From Closterium sp. NIES-65 (lineage: Eukaryota; Streptophyta; Zygnematophyceae; Desmidiales; Closteriaceae): a stretch of DNA of 64,000 nt. Positions 1 to 11,636 of this stretch are shown piece after piece (positions within the stretch are counted from its first letter, which is position 1; the number at the start of each line of letters is the position of its first letter). The DNA lies in contig CANXME010000053.1 of NCBI GenBank assembly GCA_948144175.1, positions 1,880,899 through 1,944,898 of the forward strand, in the 5' to 3' direction. Under the pieces are notes generated by a model. It worked only from the letters and a program-made list of their open reading frames with translations, was not told the origin of the DNA and made no database searches. A program made the translations under genes and the position numbers.

Positions 1-170
1 TCCGCATAGACGATGAGCACCCCCAGGCTCTGCACGCTCAGGCTCAGTACCCCCAGACCCAGCACCCGCAGGCTCAGCACCCCTAGCAGCACCAGAGTCA
101 ACAGCTACCTTGATAGGCTCGACTCCGTCTACCTGGGACACACCTGAGGGGGCAGGACCCTGAGTGGGGA
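1..170 (-). repeat. AEPGG-type pentapeptide linker repeat of Copia-1
   Basis: On the minus strand this encodes imperfect repeats of about 15 bp (Gly-Ala-Glu-Pro/Ser-Gly). They sit just after the integrase, in the linker before reverse transcriptase. The same repeat lies at the same place in Copia-3, -4, -5 and -6 with different copy numbers. The array continues beyond the left edge. Confidence 0.75.
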
Positions 171-176
171 GGGGGT

Positions 177-1769
177 CTACCTGGGGAGGACCTGGCGTGA
201 GGACCTGGGGGGGAGGGGGGCCGTGCGGTAGGGGAAGAGACGGTAGTAGGGAACCGACTCATCAAAGGTGACGTCCAGAGAGGACAGAACACGGCGCGAG
301 GTGGGGTGGTAAAACTGCCAGCTAGGCGCGTCAGGGGGGAAGCCAAGGAAGACGCAGGGAATGGCATGGGAGGACAGCTTGTCCGCAGACAAGTCGCGGA
401 CGAAAGCTCGAGATCCCCAGACATGGAACGCAGACGCATCGCCAACCTTCCCCGTCCACCACAAAGTGGGAGTGGTCTGTGGCATGGAGACCCGAGGCTG
501 GAGGTTGATCTGATGCGCCGCGTACTGAACCGCGAACGGCCACAGAAAATGGGGAGCAGCCGCATGGATCATGGACGTAAGAGCGACATCCATGACCATG
601 CCAATGCGGCGCTCAGCAATCCCATTTTGCTGTGGAGAGGCCGGAAGCGTGAAGGTCTGGCGGATGCTCTCCGCCCGACAGTAGGCCTGCAGAAGGTCGG
701 AGGAAAACTCTCCACCTCTATCTGAGTGCAGACGCACAACAGGAAAGTTCGAGCCGAAACTCTCTCTGAGCTGGAGACGAGCAGCGCGGATCCAGTTGAT
801 CAACACCTCAGTGACCTCACCCTTGAGGCGCAAGGGGAAGACTGTGGTGTAACGCGAGTAGTCGTCAACTACCAGCAGGAAGTAATGCTCGTGACCCTGT
901 CCACGGACGCGGGCTGGGCCCCACACGTCCATGTGAAGAGTCTGCAAGGGAGCCTCTATCGGAGGAAACTCGGAGGAGTGAGGAGCGGCGCGCTGCCGGC
1001 CCTCAACGCAGGGAACGCAGGTAGGGGCAGGCCCCGGAGGAAGGGGAGGAAGGGAAGGGGGTAGACCAGAGACAAGGACACGGGAGGCCATGCCTCTGAG
1101 ACGAGGCAGGGAGGGGTGACCAAGGCGGTGGTGCCAAAGGAGAGTCTCGTGAGACAGGAGGAGACACGAGCCGGGGGCAGATTCAGGGCCAGACCGGGAC
1201 GCCGCAGCAAACACCTGACCTGGCGCGGCTACCTGACCAGTCGCAGTGACAGGAGGAGACTCAGTGGTTAGGGTGTATAGGCTGGACCCTGGCCGACGGG
1301 TGAACGTGGCTAGGTGACGACCCGTCCGAGCACACGTGCAGTCTGTCACACGCTGATAGGCAGGGGTGAACTGGTGAACACCCCCATCCTGAAGATCAGC
1401 ACCCGCCATCAAGTTCGTAGAGAACGAGGGGAGGTGAAGACTAAACAGCGAGCCGGACGGAGCCGCAGGACACGGGAGAACAGTGGAGGAACGGACCACA
1501 ACTGGTCCCCCAGAGGGGTCAGCCAGAGAGACTCCCACATGCCGACTGAGCGGAGAGAGTGTGGTGCAGTTGCGAAAGAAGGAGCGGGAAGCACCCGAGT
1601 CAAGGGTGAAAGTGTGTAAGACCTGAGGCGATGCTGTACCTGAGAGAGTAGTCTCACCAGCACCTGGAGCAGTAGACTCACTAGCACCTAGCGCAGCAGC
1701 CTCAATGCCCGGGTCGGGCGGAACACACAGGTAACAGTCACCCTCAGCACTAATAGACACACCATACAT
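177..1769 (-). pseudogene. Copia-1 protease-integrase region
   Basis: An open stretch of 530 codons that is part of a polyprotein, so its first Met is not a real start. Residues 57-60 are the protease signature LDSGA, with the catalytic Asp at 57. A GAG-pre-integrase block follows (HHRLGHPS, then C-x2-C in CVPCVEG). The integrase core shows its first acidic residue in HMDVWGP, the second in HSDRGGEF and the glutamate in PQQNGIAERR, so the DDE triad is present. The end reaches the copia-typical SWQFYHP and FDESVPYYR blocks before the linker. It is disconnected from gag by a stop upstream, hence a pseudogene. Confidence 0.88.
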
Positions 1770-1869
1770 AGCAGCAAAGATAGCATCAAAGTCAAGATCA
1801 AAGGTAGCAACCCCCGACTTAAGCAGAATATCCCAGCGAGGGATCTCAGCAGAGCCAGGGAACTGTGTA

Positions 1870-3070
1870 CGCTAGGCGTTAGTCAGGCGGCCGAAGCAGC
1901 GAGGTGTGGTGTGCGGGCCGCCGCACGTCTCTCCACTGCGGTCGCCGGCGAGAAGAACGTAAGTGTAGGGACCAGCACCCCCAGACCTCCCACGCCCAGC
2001 GTACCACTCACGGAGCTGCTGAGGTGACAGGGTCTCACGGGAGCGCTGCTGCTGCTGGCGGTGGTCACCGCTAGCGCCTCCCCGCTGCCCACCACCGCCC
2101 CTACCACCCTCGCCGCCGCCACCTCCACCCCCACTCCCGCTGCCTTCGCCGCCTCCACCTCCACCGCCGCCACCAAAGCCCCCACCCGAACCACCACTCC
2201 CACCTCCACCTCCACCCCCACCCCCTCCGCCACCTCCACCGCCACCACCGCCGCCCCCGCCCCCCCCTCCACCCCCCTTGCCCCCTTTGCCCTTGCTGGT
2301 GCGACGCCTCCCACTAGGAGCAGACACAGCGCCAACCGACTCCATGCCAAAAAGGTCGACAGCAGCAGCAGAGGCAACCGAGGGCAAGAGAGGAGAGGGG
2401 GAGCACCCCTCAAAGAAAGGGGCGTGAGGGTCACCACGAGAGGCCCCTACAGCGACTATACTCTTCTCAACTGCAAGGAGGCGCTGCTCGAGGAGGTCAA
2501 CGGTGAGCGTGGTGGGGCAGAGGGAGAGGAAGTGGTCCCTGACCGAGCAAAGGGAGTCAGGGAGCCGGGTGACGAGGTAGTAGAGAGTGATGTACATAGG
2601 GGGGGGGGTTCTTGGCGCAGAACTCGGCAGGAAGCGCAGCGCGGTAGCGGGTGTCACTAGTGCGGAGGTGCGTGATGAGGTCAGCGACTGTAGCAAAAGC
2701 GGCTAGGTCAGGGAACAGGTACGGCAGCATGAGGCGACTAAGGGCAGCAGTGGCAAGGGAGGAGTAGCGCGCAACAACAGCGTCGTACAGAGTTCTAGCG
2801 GTCTTGTACTGACTAAAGTGCGCGCGCTCAGCAGACGGCAGGTGACTACGAATAGCAAGGCGGGCAGCAGCATCGCGAGTGGTCCACTGTGAGCGAACAG
2901 CACTATTAGCACTGACAGCAGGTGCAGCAGAGGCGCCAGGCGTGAGATAAAAAAGCGAGACCTGATCTTTGCTATCGCACTGCAGGAACAGCTGTAGATC
3001 ATCGACCCAGACCTCAAAATCTACTGCCCAACCCTGAGCATCAAATTTGAGTACGTTGGGGGCAGCCATG
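1870..3070 (-). pseudogene. Copia-1 gag, frameshifted
   Basis: The start ATG lies at 3070 and matches the MATPSV-type start of the sister copies. The N-terminal gag domain (about 160 residues, with the RYSS and LMLPYLFPDL blocks) is in one frame. A run of G near 2600 shifts the frame, and the rest continues to 1872 in another. The second half has a poly-glycine tract of about 60 residues, a Gln-rich segment and the zinc-like motif ending PRCFGRL. A TAG where sister copies have Trp ends it at 1872. Gag would form the particle shell and bind RNA. Confidence 0.85.
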
Positions 3071-3736
3071 ACAGCAGTAGCAAGAGCAGTAAGAGCAGCA
3101 CGAGCAGCAGTAGTGGCGCGACTCGATAGGGCGGCGCGGCTAGGCAAGGCGACTCGGCTAGGCAGGGCGGCGCGGTTCAGCGGTGCGGAGATAACTACTG
3201 CAACGGGAGCTAGGCAGCGGGCTAGGCACGGGTGCTCGTGTGATCTATGCGTTCGTTCACTTTGTCGTTTCCTTGTGTTCACGCTGCTTGCTAGTTCACG
3301 GGGAGAATTGGCAAGAGTTTCACTAGGAAAACATGACAACAATGGTTACAACAACATTGGCAAGACTGACTACATCAAAGCTAGCTAGGCTGCTGGTCGA
3401 CCTCCAGCGCAGCACGGTAGACCAGGCTCCAGCGCAGCAGCGCTCGCACCGCTCCAGTGTTGCAGAGTAGCGGTTCGCCAACGTTGCAAGTCCACGGTGT
3501 GCCAACGCTGCAGCAAGTCGGATGCACAGCGTTGCACCCTCAGGACAACGTTGCACCTGCTTCACAGGTGCGCGCAGCTGGTTGGCGCTCCACACCTAGT
3601 CACGAGCACAGCGCAGACGCCTGGCAGACTCCACGCCAGCGACTGCGCCCACCAGCCACGTCGACCTCGGGACACCACCCCCGAGGTCGCCCTCGCAGAC
3701 TCCACCCTGGCGACACTCGCGCACGTCGCCCGGGTA
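3071..3736. other. Gene-free junction between Copia-1 and Copia-2
   Basis: This stretch lies between divergent Copia fragments. 3071-3290 is probably the remnant leader of Copia-1 (short GC-rich repeats next to gag). 3400-3700 has short repeats built on CAACGTTGCA-like words. I see no LTR, primer-binding site or credible gene. Confidence 0.5.
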
Positions 3737-3764
3737 TCCTGGTCGACCAGGCAACCACGCCTGG

Positions 3765-6294
3765 AGCTGTTGGAGGTGCTGCCAGTGCTAGAGCTGCTGG
3801 AGGTGCTGCTGGTGCTGGAGCTGCTGCGGCCGCTGGCCCTGGAGGTGCTCGTACTGGAGTTTTTGGAGCTACAGGGACTGGAGCTGCTGCGGGAGTTGGA
3901 GCTGGAGGTACTGGAGCTACTGGAGCTACTGGAGGTGCTGCGGAAGTTGTAGCTGGAGACCCTGGAGCTGAGGGTGCTGGTGGTGTCTCTGCTGGTTCTA
4001 GAGGCGCCGCGCGGCCGCGGCCGTACTTCGTTCCGCTCCTTCAGCAGGTTCTTGGTCTCCCGCCTGCTCCTGGTCCTACTCCCTCTTTAGAGTGTCCTCT
4101 GCCTGTCCACTCGCAGTCACAGTTACAGCCTGCCTCGCCACTCCCTGGTCCTTCTCCCTACACTGGTCCGACCGGAGGTCTTACGGAGCGTCGTGAGCCT
4201 GAGTCTCGTCCTGCGTCGCCTGAGTCTCGTCGTGCGTCGCCTGTTCGTGCTGCTCGCACTGGTTGTCGTGTTCTGCGTCAGCGTCCTTCTGCTGTCCCAG
4301 GCACACACCAGATGATGCTTCGTCCTTCCACTGCTCCACAGCGTGTCCCTCTGCTGTCTCCTCCTGCGTCCACTCTTTCTGCTCTTACTGACCCGTAGTC
4401 TGACTCCCTTCGTGCTGCTAGTCCTACTGTCACGCGTCTCCTGGCCACTGTTGTCACTGACCCTACCTTTGAGTCCACTGCTGCGTCTCCCTTAGTTGCT
4501 GAGCTTGTCGACTTTGCTGCTCGCTGTCGTCTCGACTACGCCGCTAGTCTTGTTGCTGAGTCTCAGTCTGTCTATGCTCCGTCCGTCGGGGGTGAGTCTG
4601 CTCTTAGCACGGACGTTCTTGAGGACAGACAGGAGGAGTTTGAGTGCTTTGCCGCTGCTTTACCTCATCTCGTGTCCATGCTGATTGCCCCTGAGGGAGA
4701 CCCGCATGCGCCAGACATCCCGACCCCGCGCTCTTACGCAAAGGCGATAGAGGGTCCCTACTCCTCACAGTGGCCATCAGCCATGGACGCAGAGATGGCT
4801 TCCTGGAAGTCCACAGGCACCTAAGTCGACGATGTTCCCCCGCTTGGGGCGAACATCGTTAGTGGCATGTGAATTTTCAGGGTGAAGCGGCCACCGGGTT
4901 CTCCGCATATCTTCAAGGCGCGTTACGTTGCATGAGGCTTCAGACAGCGTCAGGGAGTTGACTTCTTCCAGACCTTCTTCCCTACCCCGAAGATGACCAC
5001 TCTTCGGGTTCTGCTGCACGTCGCCGATCAGTGTGACTACGAGCTCCACTCTCTTGACTTCAGCACTCCTTTCCTACAGGGCTACGTGCACGAGGAGATC
5101 TGGCTGCGCCGCCCACCTGGCTTCACTGGGTCGTTTCCTCCTGGCACCCAGTGGAGTCGCCGGCGGCCGGTCTACGATCTCCGCCAGGCACCCCGTGAGT
5201 GGCACGACACACTGAGGACGACTCTTGCTGCTCTTGGGTTTCCTCCTACTGCTGACCCGTCGCTGTTTCTACGCACCGACACCACTTTGCTGCCGCTCTA
5301 CGTTCTCGTGTACGTAAAGGACTTGGTTTTTGCTACTGCTGACACTGAGGCACTCGCCCACGTGAAGTCAGAGCTGCAGAAGAGACACACGTGTATAGAC
5401 CTGGGTGAGGTGATAAGCTATCTTGGCTTGCGGGTCACCCGGGACAGAGCACAGCGCACCATTACCCTGACTCAGTCACACATGGTGTAGCAGGTCTTTC
5501 AGCGCTTCCGCTTCACGTACTCCTCCCCACAGCCCACTCCTCTGCCTACGCGCCACTTGCTCTCAGCTCTGCCTTCGGATGAGTCCGTAGAGCCAAGTGG
5601 CCCGTATCCAGAGCTTGTGGGCTACCTCATGTACTTGATGACTTGCACTCGACCCGACCTTGCATACCCTCTTAGCATCCTAGCACGCTATGTCACTCCT
5701 GGTCGACATAGGAAGGAGGACATGGATGTTGCTAAGAGGGTGTTGCGCTACTTGTGCAGTACGTTGGGCATGGGGCTCGTGCTTGGAGGGCGACGTTCAG
5801 TGGTCCTCACGTGTCACGCAGACGCTTCTTGGGCTGATGACGTGGCTACGGAGCGGTCGTCACAGGGTTACACCTTCAGCCTTGGTTCCGGCTCTATTTC
5901 GTGGCGGTCTACCCGCTCGTCTTGTGTTCTCGGCTCCAGTTGTGAGGCCGAGATCTACGCAGGGGCCATGGCTGCACAGGAGTTACGCTGGCTCACCTAC
6001 GTGCTGACTGACCTGGGAGAGCCGCCTCGTTCTCCTCCAATTCTGTACGTAGACAACAAGGCCATGCTGGCCTTGTGTCAGTAGCAGAGACTGGAGCACA
6101 GAACGAAGCACATTGCTCTTCGCTACTTCCTTGCACGTGAGCTGCAGCAGCATGGTCAGCTGTGCCTTGCTTACGTGGCCTCTCAGGCCAACACTGCTGA
6201 TATCTTCACCAAGGCACTTCAGCCTTGTAATCATCAGCGCTTCTGTACTATGTTAGGTCTTGTGCCAACCTGGCCTCACTTGCTTACCTCTTGA
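3765..6294 (+). pseudogene. Copia-2 linker, reverse transcriptase and RNase H
   Basis: Homologous throughout to the Copia-5 RT region. It starts in the Gly/Ala-rich linker and passes the conserved RPYFVPLL block at about 4013. The RT domain begins near 4730 and RNase H near 5800. In-frame stops lie at 4396, 4822, 4870, 4933, 5488 and 6082. The RT catalytic box reads YVKD (5311-5322) instead of YVDD, losing one catalytic Asp. RNase H keeps the ADASWADD, SCEAE and YVDNKA blocks. The frame ends with TGA at 6292-6294. Confidence 0.88.
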
Positions 6295-6523
6295 CTTTGC
6301 TTTGTATTGTGATCTATATATCCTGCACCTGCCTGTATACCTTTGCTAGGTTGTGATCACTGTCTTGCTTGTTCACCTTGATTTATAATCCTGCACGTGA
6401 ACTGGCCTTTTGGCCTTTGAACTTGTGCTCGGAATGTGTGGTGACGTTGTGATCCACCCTGAGCTTGTCTTGCTTGACTGGTCTTGTGACCCCTTGTTCT
6501 CCCCCACTTTGCCTATGGGGGTG
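6295..6523 (+). other. Copia-2 3' noncoding region with conserved block and polypurine tract
   Basis: Lies between the pol stop and the LTR. Positions about 6399-6484 are nearly the same as matching regions in Copia-4, -5 and -6 although they code for nothing. The LTR-proximal end TATGGGGGTG is the likely polypurine tract for plus-strand priming. Confidence 0.65.
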
Positions 6524-6651
6524 TGTCAAACATTCATGCTATAGTCTTTCTAGGCTGTTGTGGGGTAGACAGTATGGGGTACAGTTTACTAGGGTTACAT
6601 ATTTGTACCCAACTCATTTCCTAGTCAATCATTCCTCGAAATTTTTTCACA
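6524..6651 (+). repeat. Copia-2 3' LTR
   Basis: 128 bp, beginning TGTCAAAC and ending TTTCACA (TG...CA). It carries the family core of a T/C-rich GGCT stretch, GTGGGGTAGAC and TATGGGGTACA. It directly follows the polypurine tract. No partner LTR remains. Confidence 0.8.
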
Positions 6652-7517
6652 ACCGGTGCCGTTGAAGGACCTGCGATTGGTGTCAATGTTATCTGTGCTG
6701 CTGGCGATGTTGTCTCTGGTGCTGCCGATGTTGTCTCTGCTGCTGCTGAGTGTTGAATCGTTGCTAATGCTCGTGTTCGTTCTGCCTCAGGAATAGTGTG
6801 TGAATACCAGAATCCTTTGGGGCTGAAGTTAGGATCAAGATCCGGTGGGTGCGTCCAGGAGGTGAAGGTGACGATTTCGTCACTGTCGGCGGTGCCTAAA
6901 TCTGGAACGAAGTTGAGGACGAACACGTTGTTCTTCAGCACGGCTTTGCCGATGTAGAGGCCTCCTCTCCGGTGGTACAGCTTGAACTCCTGTGTTGTGC
7001 TGTCTGCTTTGAGGTGGATACCCTTCGCCATCAGCTGACTGACACTGAGTAAGTTGTAGCCGAGTCCCTCCGCAATTAAAACTTTTGGCATTTGCAGAAT
7101 GACGTTTGTCTCTCGTGACTGAAGTTGTACTACGCCTTGTCGTCGTGTGCGCAGGTTCTGATTGTTGGCGACGGTGATGACAACTTCGCGCTGAAGTTGG
7201 TGTTCGCGTTGAATGAAATGACCCGAAGAGCACATATGCTACTCGCAGCAACTGTCCAAGAACCAAGTGTCTTTTCCGGACGGTTCACTTTGAGCGATGG
7301 CTGCATACGTCGGGTTTGGTTGAAGTGACTCGCGGCGAGGTGTGCTGTTGTCAAGTTGCTCTTCCGGTGAGTAATGTGGTGGAGACTCGGTGATGCAGGA
7401 GTCAGTCAATCTTGCCATGCAGCTGACAATGTTTCTTGCTCCTTGTGTAGATTGTGTTGACGACGATGTCGTTGAGGGCTGCAGTTGACTCGTGGGGTGC
7501 GCTTGCATGGACGCCAC
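6652..7517 (-). pseudogene. Copia-B protease and GAG-pre-integrase remnant
   Basis: The minus strand shows WFLDSCCE at about 7250, matching the protease box WxLDSGA with the Gly-Ala replaced by Cys-Cys. A stop codon follows at once, then SGHF. Further on are GYNLLSVSQL and the LYHRRGGLYIG type of block seen in copia protease/GAG-pre-integrase regions. The catalytic pocket change, the stop and probable frameshifts upstream (7520-7655) mark a pseudogene. Confidence 0.7.
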
Positions 7518-7655
7518 TTGAATGCTTGAAGGACGAAGTTGGCGTTGCGGCGGCGTTGACTGCTGTCGATTCGGGCAGTGTGTGCGAGGGTGTCCTCAAG
7601 TCTTGCAGAGATGACAGAACGGAGGTACGGGCTTTGGTTGATGCCGGATGTTGTT

Positions 7656-7677
7656 GTTGTAGCCAGGGTTCTCGCTA
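7656..7677 (+). repeat. hAT-1 left target duplication and terminal inverted repeat
   Basis: 7656-7663 is the 8-bp target duplication GTTGTAGC. 7664-7677 is the terminal repeat CAGGGTTCTCGCTA. Both are matched at the right end (11615-11636). An 8-bp duplication and a CAGGG start are hAT hallmarks. Confidence 0.93.
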
Positions 7678-7881
7678 GGTTTAGGGCCTGTCTGACAAAA
7701 CCCTCAAAAAAAATTTCCCCGTCTTAGGCTTTGACGACGAAATTTGTGTGGTCTGCAGTATAAGATGAAATATTTTTCCTAGTCTGATAAACTAGACGAA
7801 AAAAAAAACCAAGTCAGCCTACAAGAACACTACCTGCAATTATACTCATTCTATCAAACAACCTAGGCAGTAGCTAAGGAC

Positions 7882-10800
7882 CTAGTCAGACTCACTAGAG
7901 CCGTAGTCCTCATTGCTATCACTACTACCATCCTCACTCCCCACGGGAACTGTGGCCCGTTCTTTCCTGGTAAGCCACGGGTACTCAACATCCATCCTTG
8001 CTGCTTCTGCTACCAGGGCCGCTTCTCGAGCAGCTGCTTCTGCTGCTGCGAGTGCAGCTGTTGCTGCTGCAGCTGCGGCCGATCTCTTCCTCGCACGCTT
8101 GCTCTGTCTCTCCCCGGACGCCATCAGCACATCGTTAGCAGGCCTTCGCTTCTTGGAAGCATTCCACCTCCTCAGCAACTCGGGCCACTCCATGTCGTAG
8201 TTAAGGAGCGACACAGCCATCAGCTCTCCCAGCTTCGCGTCGCACAGGTTCCCGCGAAGCCAACTCTTGATGATGTTTTGTCGTGAGAAGCCGCGCTCGC
8301 ACTCGACGGTACTGAGCGGAAGCACGGCGACAGCCATCCACAGGTGGACGAGGTTCGGGTAGCACGTCGCCCAGTCGGGGGAGGACAGCATGAGTTTCAG
8401 GCTCTCCGCACACCCGACATCCTCTTGGTGTGTGGCCAGGATGGTAGAGAAGGTGACAAGCTCTCGCTGCGCTCTCGCCCAGTTGATGCCTGCGGTTGGG
8501 GTGCACATGGGAACATGGGAACATGTAGTGTTTAGACAAGCATGTGGAGACAACGCTAAACATACAGCTCATTCCCGGCATTTAACGCACCTGGTATAGT
8601 GTCAGGGTCATCTGGCTTCCGCTTGAACATGTTGCGCAGAGACTGGAGCCATTGGCCTAGCCGTCGCTCACGCTTTGCCTGGTTCTTGGGATAGAATCTC
8701 TGCTTGAACAGCTTCGCCCCGTCGAGGTTTGACAGGTCCTTGAGGCGGTAGTCGAGCCGGCCGACCAGGGTCGTGATGAACTCGCGCGCCAGCACCAAAC
8801 ACGCTTGGTGGTCCACACCGCTCGTCTGCCCCTTGATTTTCTCCTCGTGCAGTCGGTATCGATGGCTGACCGATGTGCCGTCGGAAGCAGTGCCAGCAAC
8901 GAGGACCTCGCGGAACTCCCCAGATGCGTGCTTGTCGAGGAACGGGCCCAACGCGTCTCCCCCCTGACCAAACATCGCGTCGTCGCAGTCGAGGTAGCGT
9001 GTGCGCAGCAGTAAGGTCGTGTTGTGGACCATCGGCAGCACATGGGTTGCCTCAACCTGTAAACGGGGGTGCACAAGCAGGATGGTTAGTAGGAGATTGT
9101 AAATGAAAAAACCGGCCACGTGTAACTCGGGAAACTGCTTACCTGACGCCGCTGAAACTTCAGGCTTAGCAGGTTGAGCTCCTTCAAGACGTCAGAAAGG
9201 AAGAACAACAGGAAATGGAACTTATAGCTCGTGACGACGTGATACATCTTCTTGTTTGTTTCGTGCAACACCATGACTGCAGCAGGAAAAACCTTCACCA
9301 GGCGCTGGATGGCGTCACCACGCGACAACCACCTGACGTCCTTGATGCCTTGAACTTCAAGCTGGGTCTCGCAAATGACCTCCTGAAGCTCTTGAAACCG
9401 GGCGTGGTTAACACAGGAACGACCGAGGTTCTCAGCCACGGCGCGGACCACCTTGTCCACGACGCTGAAGTCAGGATGCTTGGCGGCAGCATCCTTGGCC
9501 GCCAAGGCCTCCCTGCAAGACAGCAGATGGTAACATAAGCACGGGTTTTTTAAAAAAAAAAGTAGGCAGGAAACGCGCAGTAACAACGCCTACCTGTGCG
9601 CGATGCAGTGAGACGACACAAGGTGAGGAACCTTGACTTTCAGGCGCGCGGTGACTCCGTTGTGCTGTCCAAGCATGACGGAAGCACCATCAGTGCTCAT
9701 ACCGGTGAGGCGCTGTAGGTCGATGCCGGTACTCTCCAGATGCGTCAGGAGCACTGTGGTGAGTGACGCGGCGTCACACTGCTCCACACTGAGCAAGGCG
9801 AAGAACTCCGTCACGGGTGCGTTGTCACGCATGAACGTCAAATAGACGATCATGTGCTTCCCCCGCCGTCGGTCGGTGCTCTCGTCTAGCTGGATGCCAA
9901 GGTACGGACTGTCGCGGATGTGCTTCAGCTGGCGGGACTTGAGGTAGCACACCATGGTCTCGACCAGTTGTGCGAAGCCGTACCTGAGACACCACGGGTT
10001 GATACTCGTTAGACTCGTAACCAAATAACAATAAAAAGATGAGTAAAACGGGACACTTACTCGCCGTAGTACGTCCCGTTCTCCTTCAGGGGCAAATCCG
10101 GTGTCCCCTGCTCTGCCATGAATTGAACCAAAGCCACGAAAAGAACAATGGGAGCATCAGACTTGCAAATGAATAGCACGATAGCCATCAACCGAGCAAT
10201 ACGCTTGACATCAGCGTCCCCACGGTGGAAGTCAGCAATTGACTTCTGCACTTTCTTGACGCCGTCGCGCTCCTCCTTCCTCAAGACCGCGGCCTCGTGT
10301 TTCAGACTGTGGTGATGCTTGCGCATCGTCTGCTTCTGGATGTCGATGCCGCCATCGCCGTTACGCCCGTATTTGTAGTTCGGGTCACCGAAGACCATGC
10401 AGACGCTGCAGCGCATGCACGGGCGGCCTGCCTTGTTTTCGGAGATGAGGAGCCAAGGAAAATACCGCTGCCACTGCTGCTTGCACTTCAACTGAAGCTC
10501 CTCAACCGACAGTTGCTTGCCCTTCGGGTCTTCGAAGTCTTCACTCGCGGGTTCAGGTTCTGGTTCCGCGGGGCGCGGAAGAACTGACGATGCTGGCTGA
10601 GTCGGACCGCCCGGACGGCAGACGGTGAGAACACGCTGTTTATACCGCTTCTTCATAGATCTGTCAGGCAAGACGGGGTTAGCACTGCGAGAGGTTGTGG
10701 CGACCGACACTGGAGGGATGCTCTTATTTGCACATTCGTCAGGGAGCGGGGGGGATAACAGCGTTGTTGGGGTAGTCGTTGCTGGCACGTGTTGATCGCC

Positions 10801-10944
10801 ATTTTCCGAGTTGGGCAAAGGTACCGCAGCAGAGGTCGACGCAATCGGAAGGGCAGCAGAAGCGATCTGCTTGCCCCGCGTTAGGAAGTCTAGGGCGGAA
10901 AGCACGGGCTCCCCATCGCACGGTCCGCCGGCTGTGACGGCCAT
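7882..10944 (-). CDS. hAT-1 transposase, five exons, 905 aa
   Basis: Catalyses cut-and-paste transposition in the nucleus. Exons on the minus strand: 10944-10061, 9983-9594, 9512-9143, 9056-8591 and 8489-7882. All introns begin GT and end AG, phases agree at every junction, and the total is 906 codons with the stop. The first exon has a Ser/Pro/Thr-rich N-terminus and then a BED-like zinc finger (CMRCSVC, later HHHSLKH). Exon 2 carries the DEST block (QLDESTD) and MSTDGAS of the catalytic domain. Exon 3 has VRWLSRG. Exon 5 has the hAT dimerisation block LSTVECERGFS, then an Ala-rich basic tail and an acidic C-terminus. The start is the first ATG of the open frame. I see nothing missing. Confidence 0.9.
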
Positions 10945-11614
10945 AGCCTAAACGCTGGGAAGCGTCACGCTGGGAAATCAGACGCTGGGAGGGAAACGAT
11001 CCATGCTCGGCTGGGAGAGAGGTGAGGACGAGCAGGAGAAACAGGCTTGTTTTCGCGCCAGACCCAGCTGCATGAAACCTCATCACCGTGCACTGCACTC
11101 AGAACCAAAAGGCGGTGCGTGTTGGGAGCGGGGGGCACTACGACCACAGTGATGTGTTGCGCGCCCTCTACGAAAAGCAAATGCGCTGGCACAACGGGAC
11201 AGCGCGTTGTCGTGGCTGTGGCTGGCGTCGGCGCCGACAGCCACCCAAACGACAAACACCTGGCAGCATATGCCGCAGATACATGCCAGCGAGGCTGCAC
11301 AAGGCAGTTACAGAGCTGTATAAGACACGCGTAATGAATGCGTGCAGTTACAAGGCAGCAATCGGCTGTACCTGTGGTGGTCCTGTCCTCTGGTCAACTG
11401 GGCCTATGGCCTAGTGGGTCAAGTTGTCGGTTTCAGACGAAACCGAACTCGCTATCTGTATCCTCAGATAAAAAATTCTACACGTCTGAAAAAATCATAC
11501 GAACTTAAAAGTCAAATCTTGCTCATCAGATGAGAACAAACACAAAATCTTAGGATTAAGATGAATACAAAAAAACGAGTCTTAAACGCAGACCATCAGA
11601 CCAAATCGGTCTGA
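10945..11614 (-). other. hAT-1 upstream/subterminal region
   Basis: Noncoding part between the transposase start and the right terminal repeat. It probably holds the promoter and transposase-binding sites. CAGAC/GTCTG words recur at about 11433, 11480 and 11593-11613. No other gene is visible. Confidence 0.55.
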
Positions 11615-11636
11615 TAACGAGAACCCTGGTTGTAGC
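11615..11636 (+). repeat. hAT-1 right terminal inverted repeat and target duplication
   Basis: 11615-11628 reads TAACGAGAACCCTG, the inverted partner of the left end with one mismatch. 11629-11636 is GTTGTAGC, identical to 7656-7663. Confidence 0.93.

Larger units (their letters stand above)
1..3070 (-). mobile_element. Copia-1: Ty1/copia retrotransposon fragment (gag, protease, integrase)
   Basis: Read on the minus strand, the order gag, aspartic protease, GAG-pre-integrase and integrase is that of Ty1/copia. Reverse transcriptase would follow but lies beyond position 1. No LTR or tRNA-primer site is recognisable upstream of gag (3071-3736), so the 5' end is missing or too diverged. The reading frame is broken by a shift in a run of G at about 2600 and by stops near 1872, so this copy cannot encode a polyprotein. 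It belongs to the same family as Copia-3, -4, -5 and -6. Confidence 0.9.
3737..6651 (+). mobile_element. Copia-2: 5'-truncated Ty1/copia fragment with 3' LTR
   Basis: Only the integrase-RT linker, reverse transcriptase, RNase H, 3' noncoding region and 3' LTR remain. The copy is head-to-head with Copia-1. Six in-frame stops and a changed catalytic box show it is long dead. Its 3' LTR abuts the truncated end of Copia-B. Confidence 0.88.
7664..11628 (-). mobile_element. hAT-1: complete 3,965-bp hAT DNA transposon
   Basis: Bounded by 14-bp terminal inverted repeats differing at one base and by a perfect 8-bp target duplication. It carries one five-exon transposase on the minus strand without any stop or frameshift. 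Subterminal regions hold several GTCTGA/TCAGAC words, including the palindrome at 11596-11614. Exact ends, exact duplication and an open transposase argue for a recent insertion and possible autonomy. It lies inside Copia-B and is therefore younger than it. Confidence 0.93.

Noticed and set aside
2061-2660. 199-codon plus-strand frame rich in Thr/Ser/Pro
   Set aside because: It is the antisense of the poly-Gly gag region of Copia-1; GGN repeats keep the opposite strand open.
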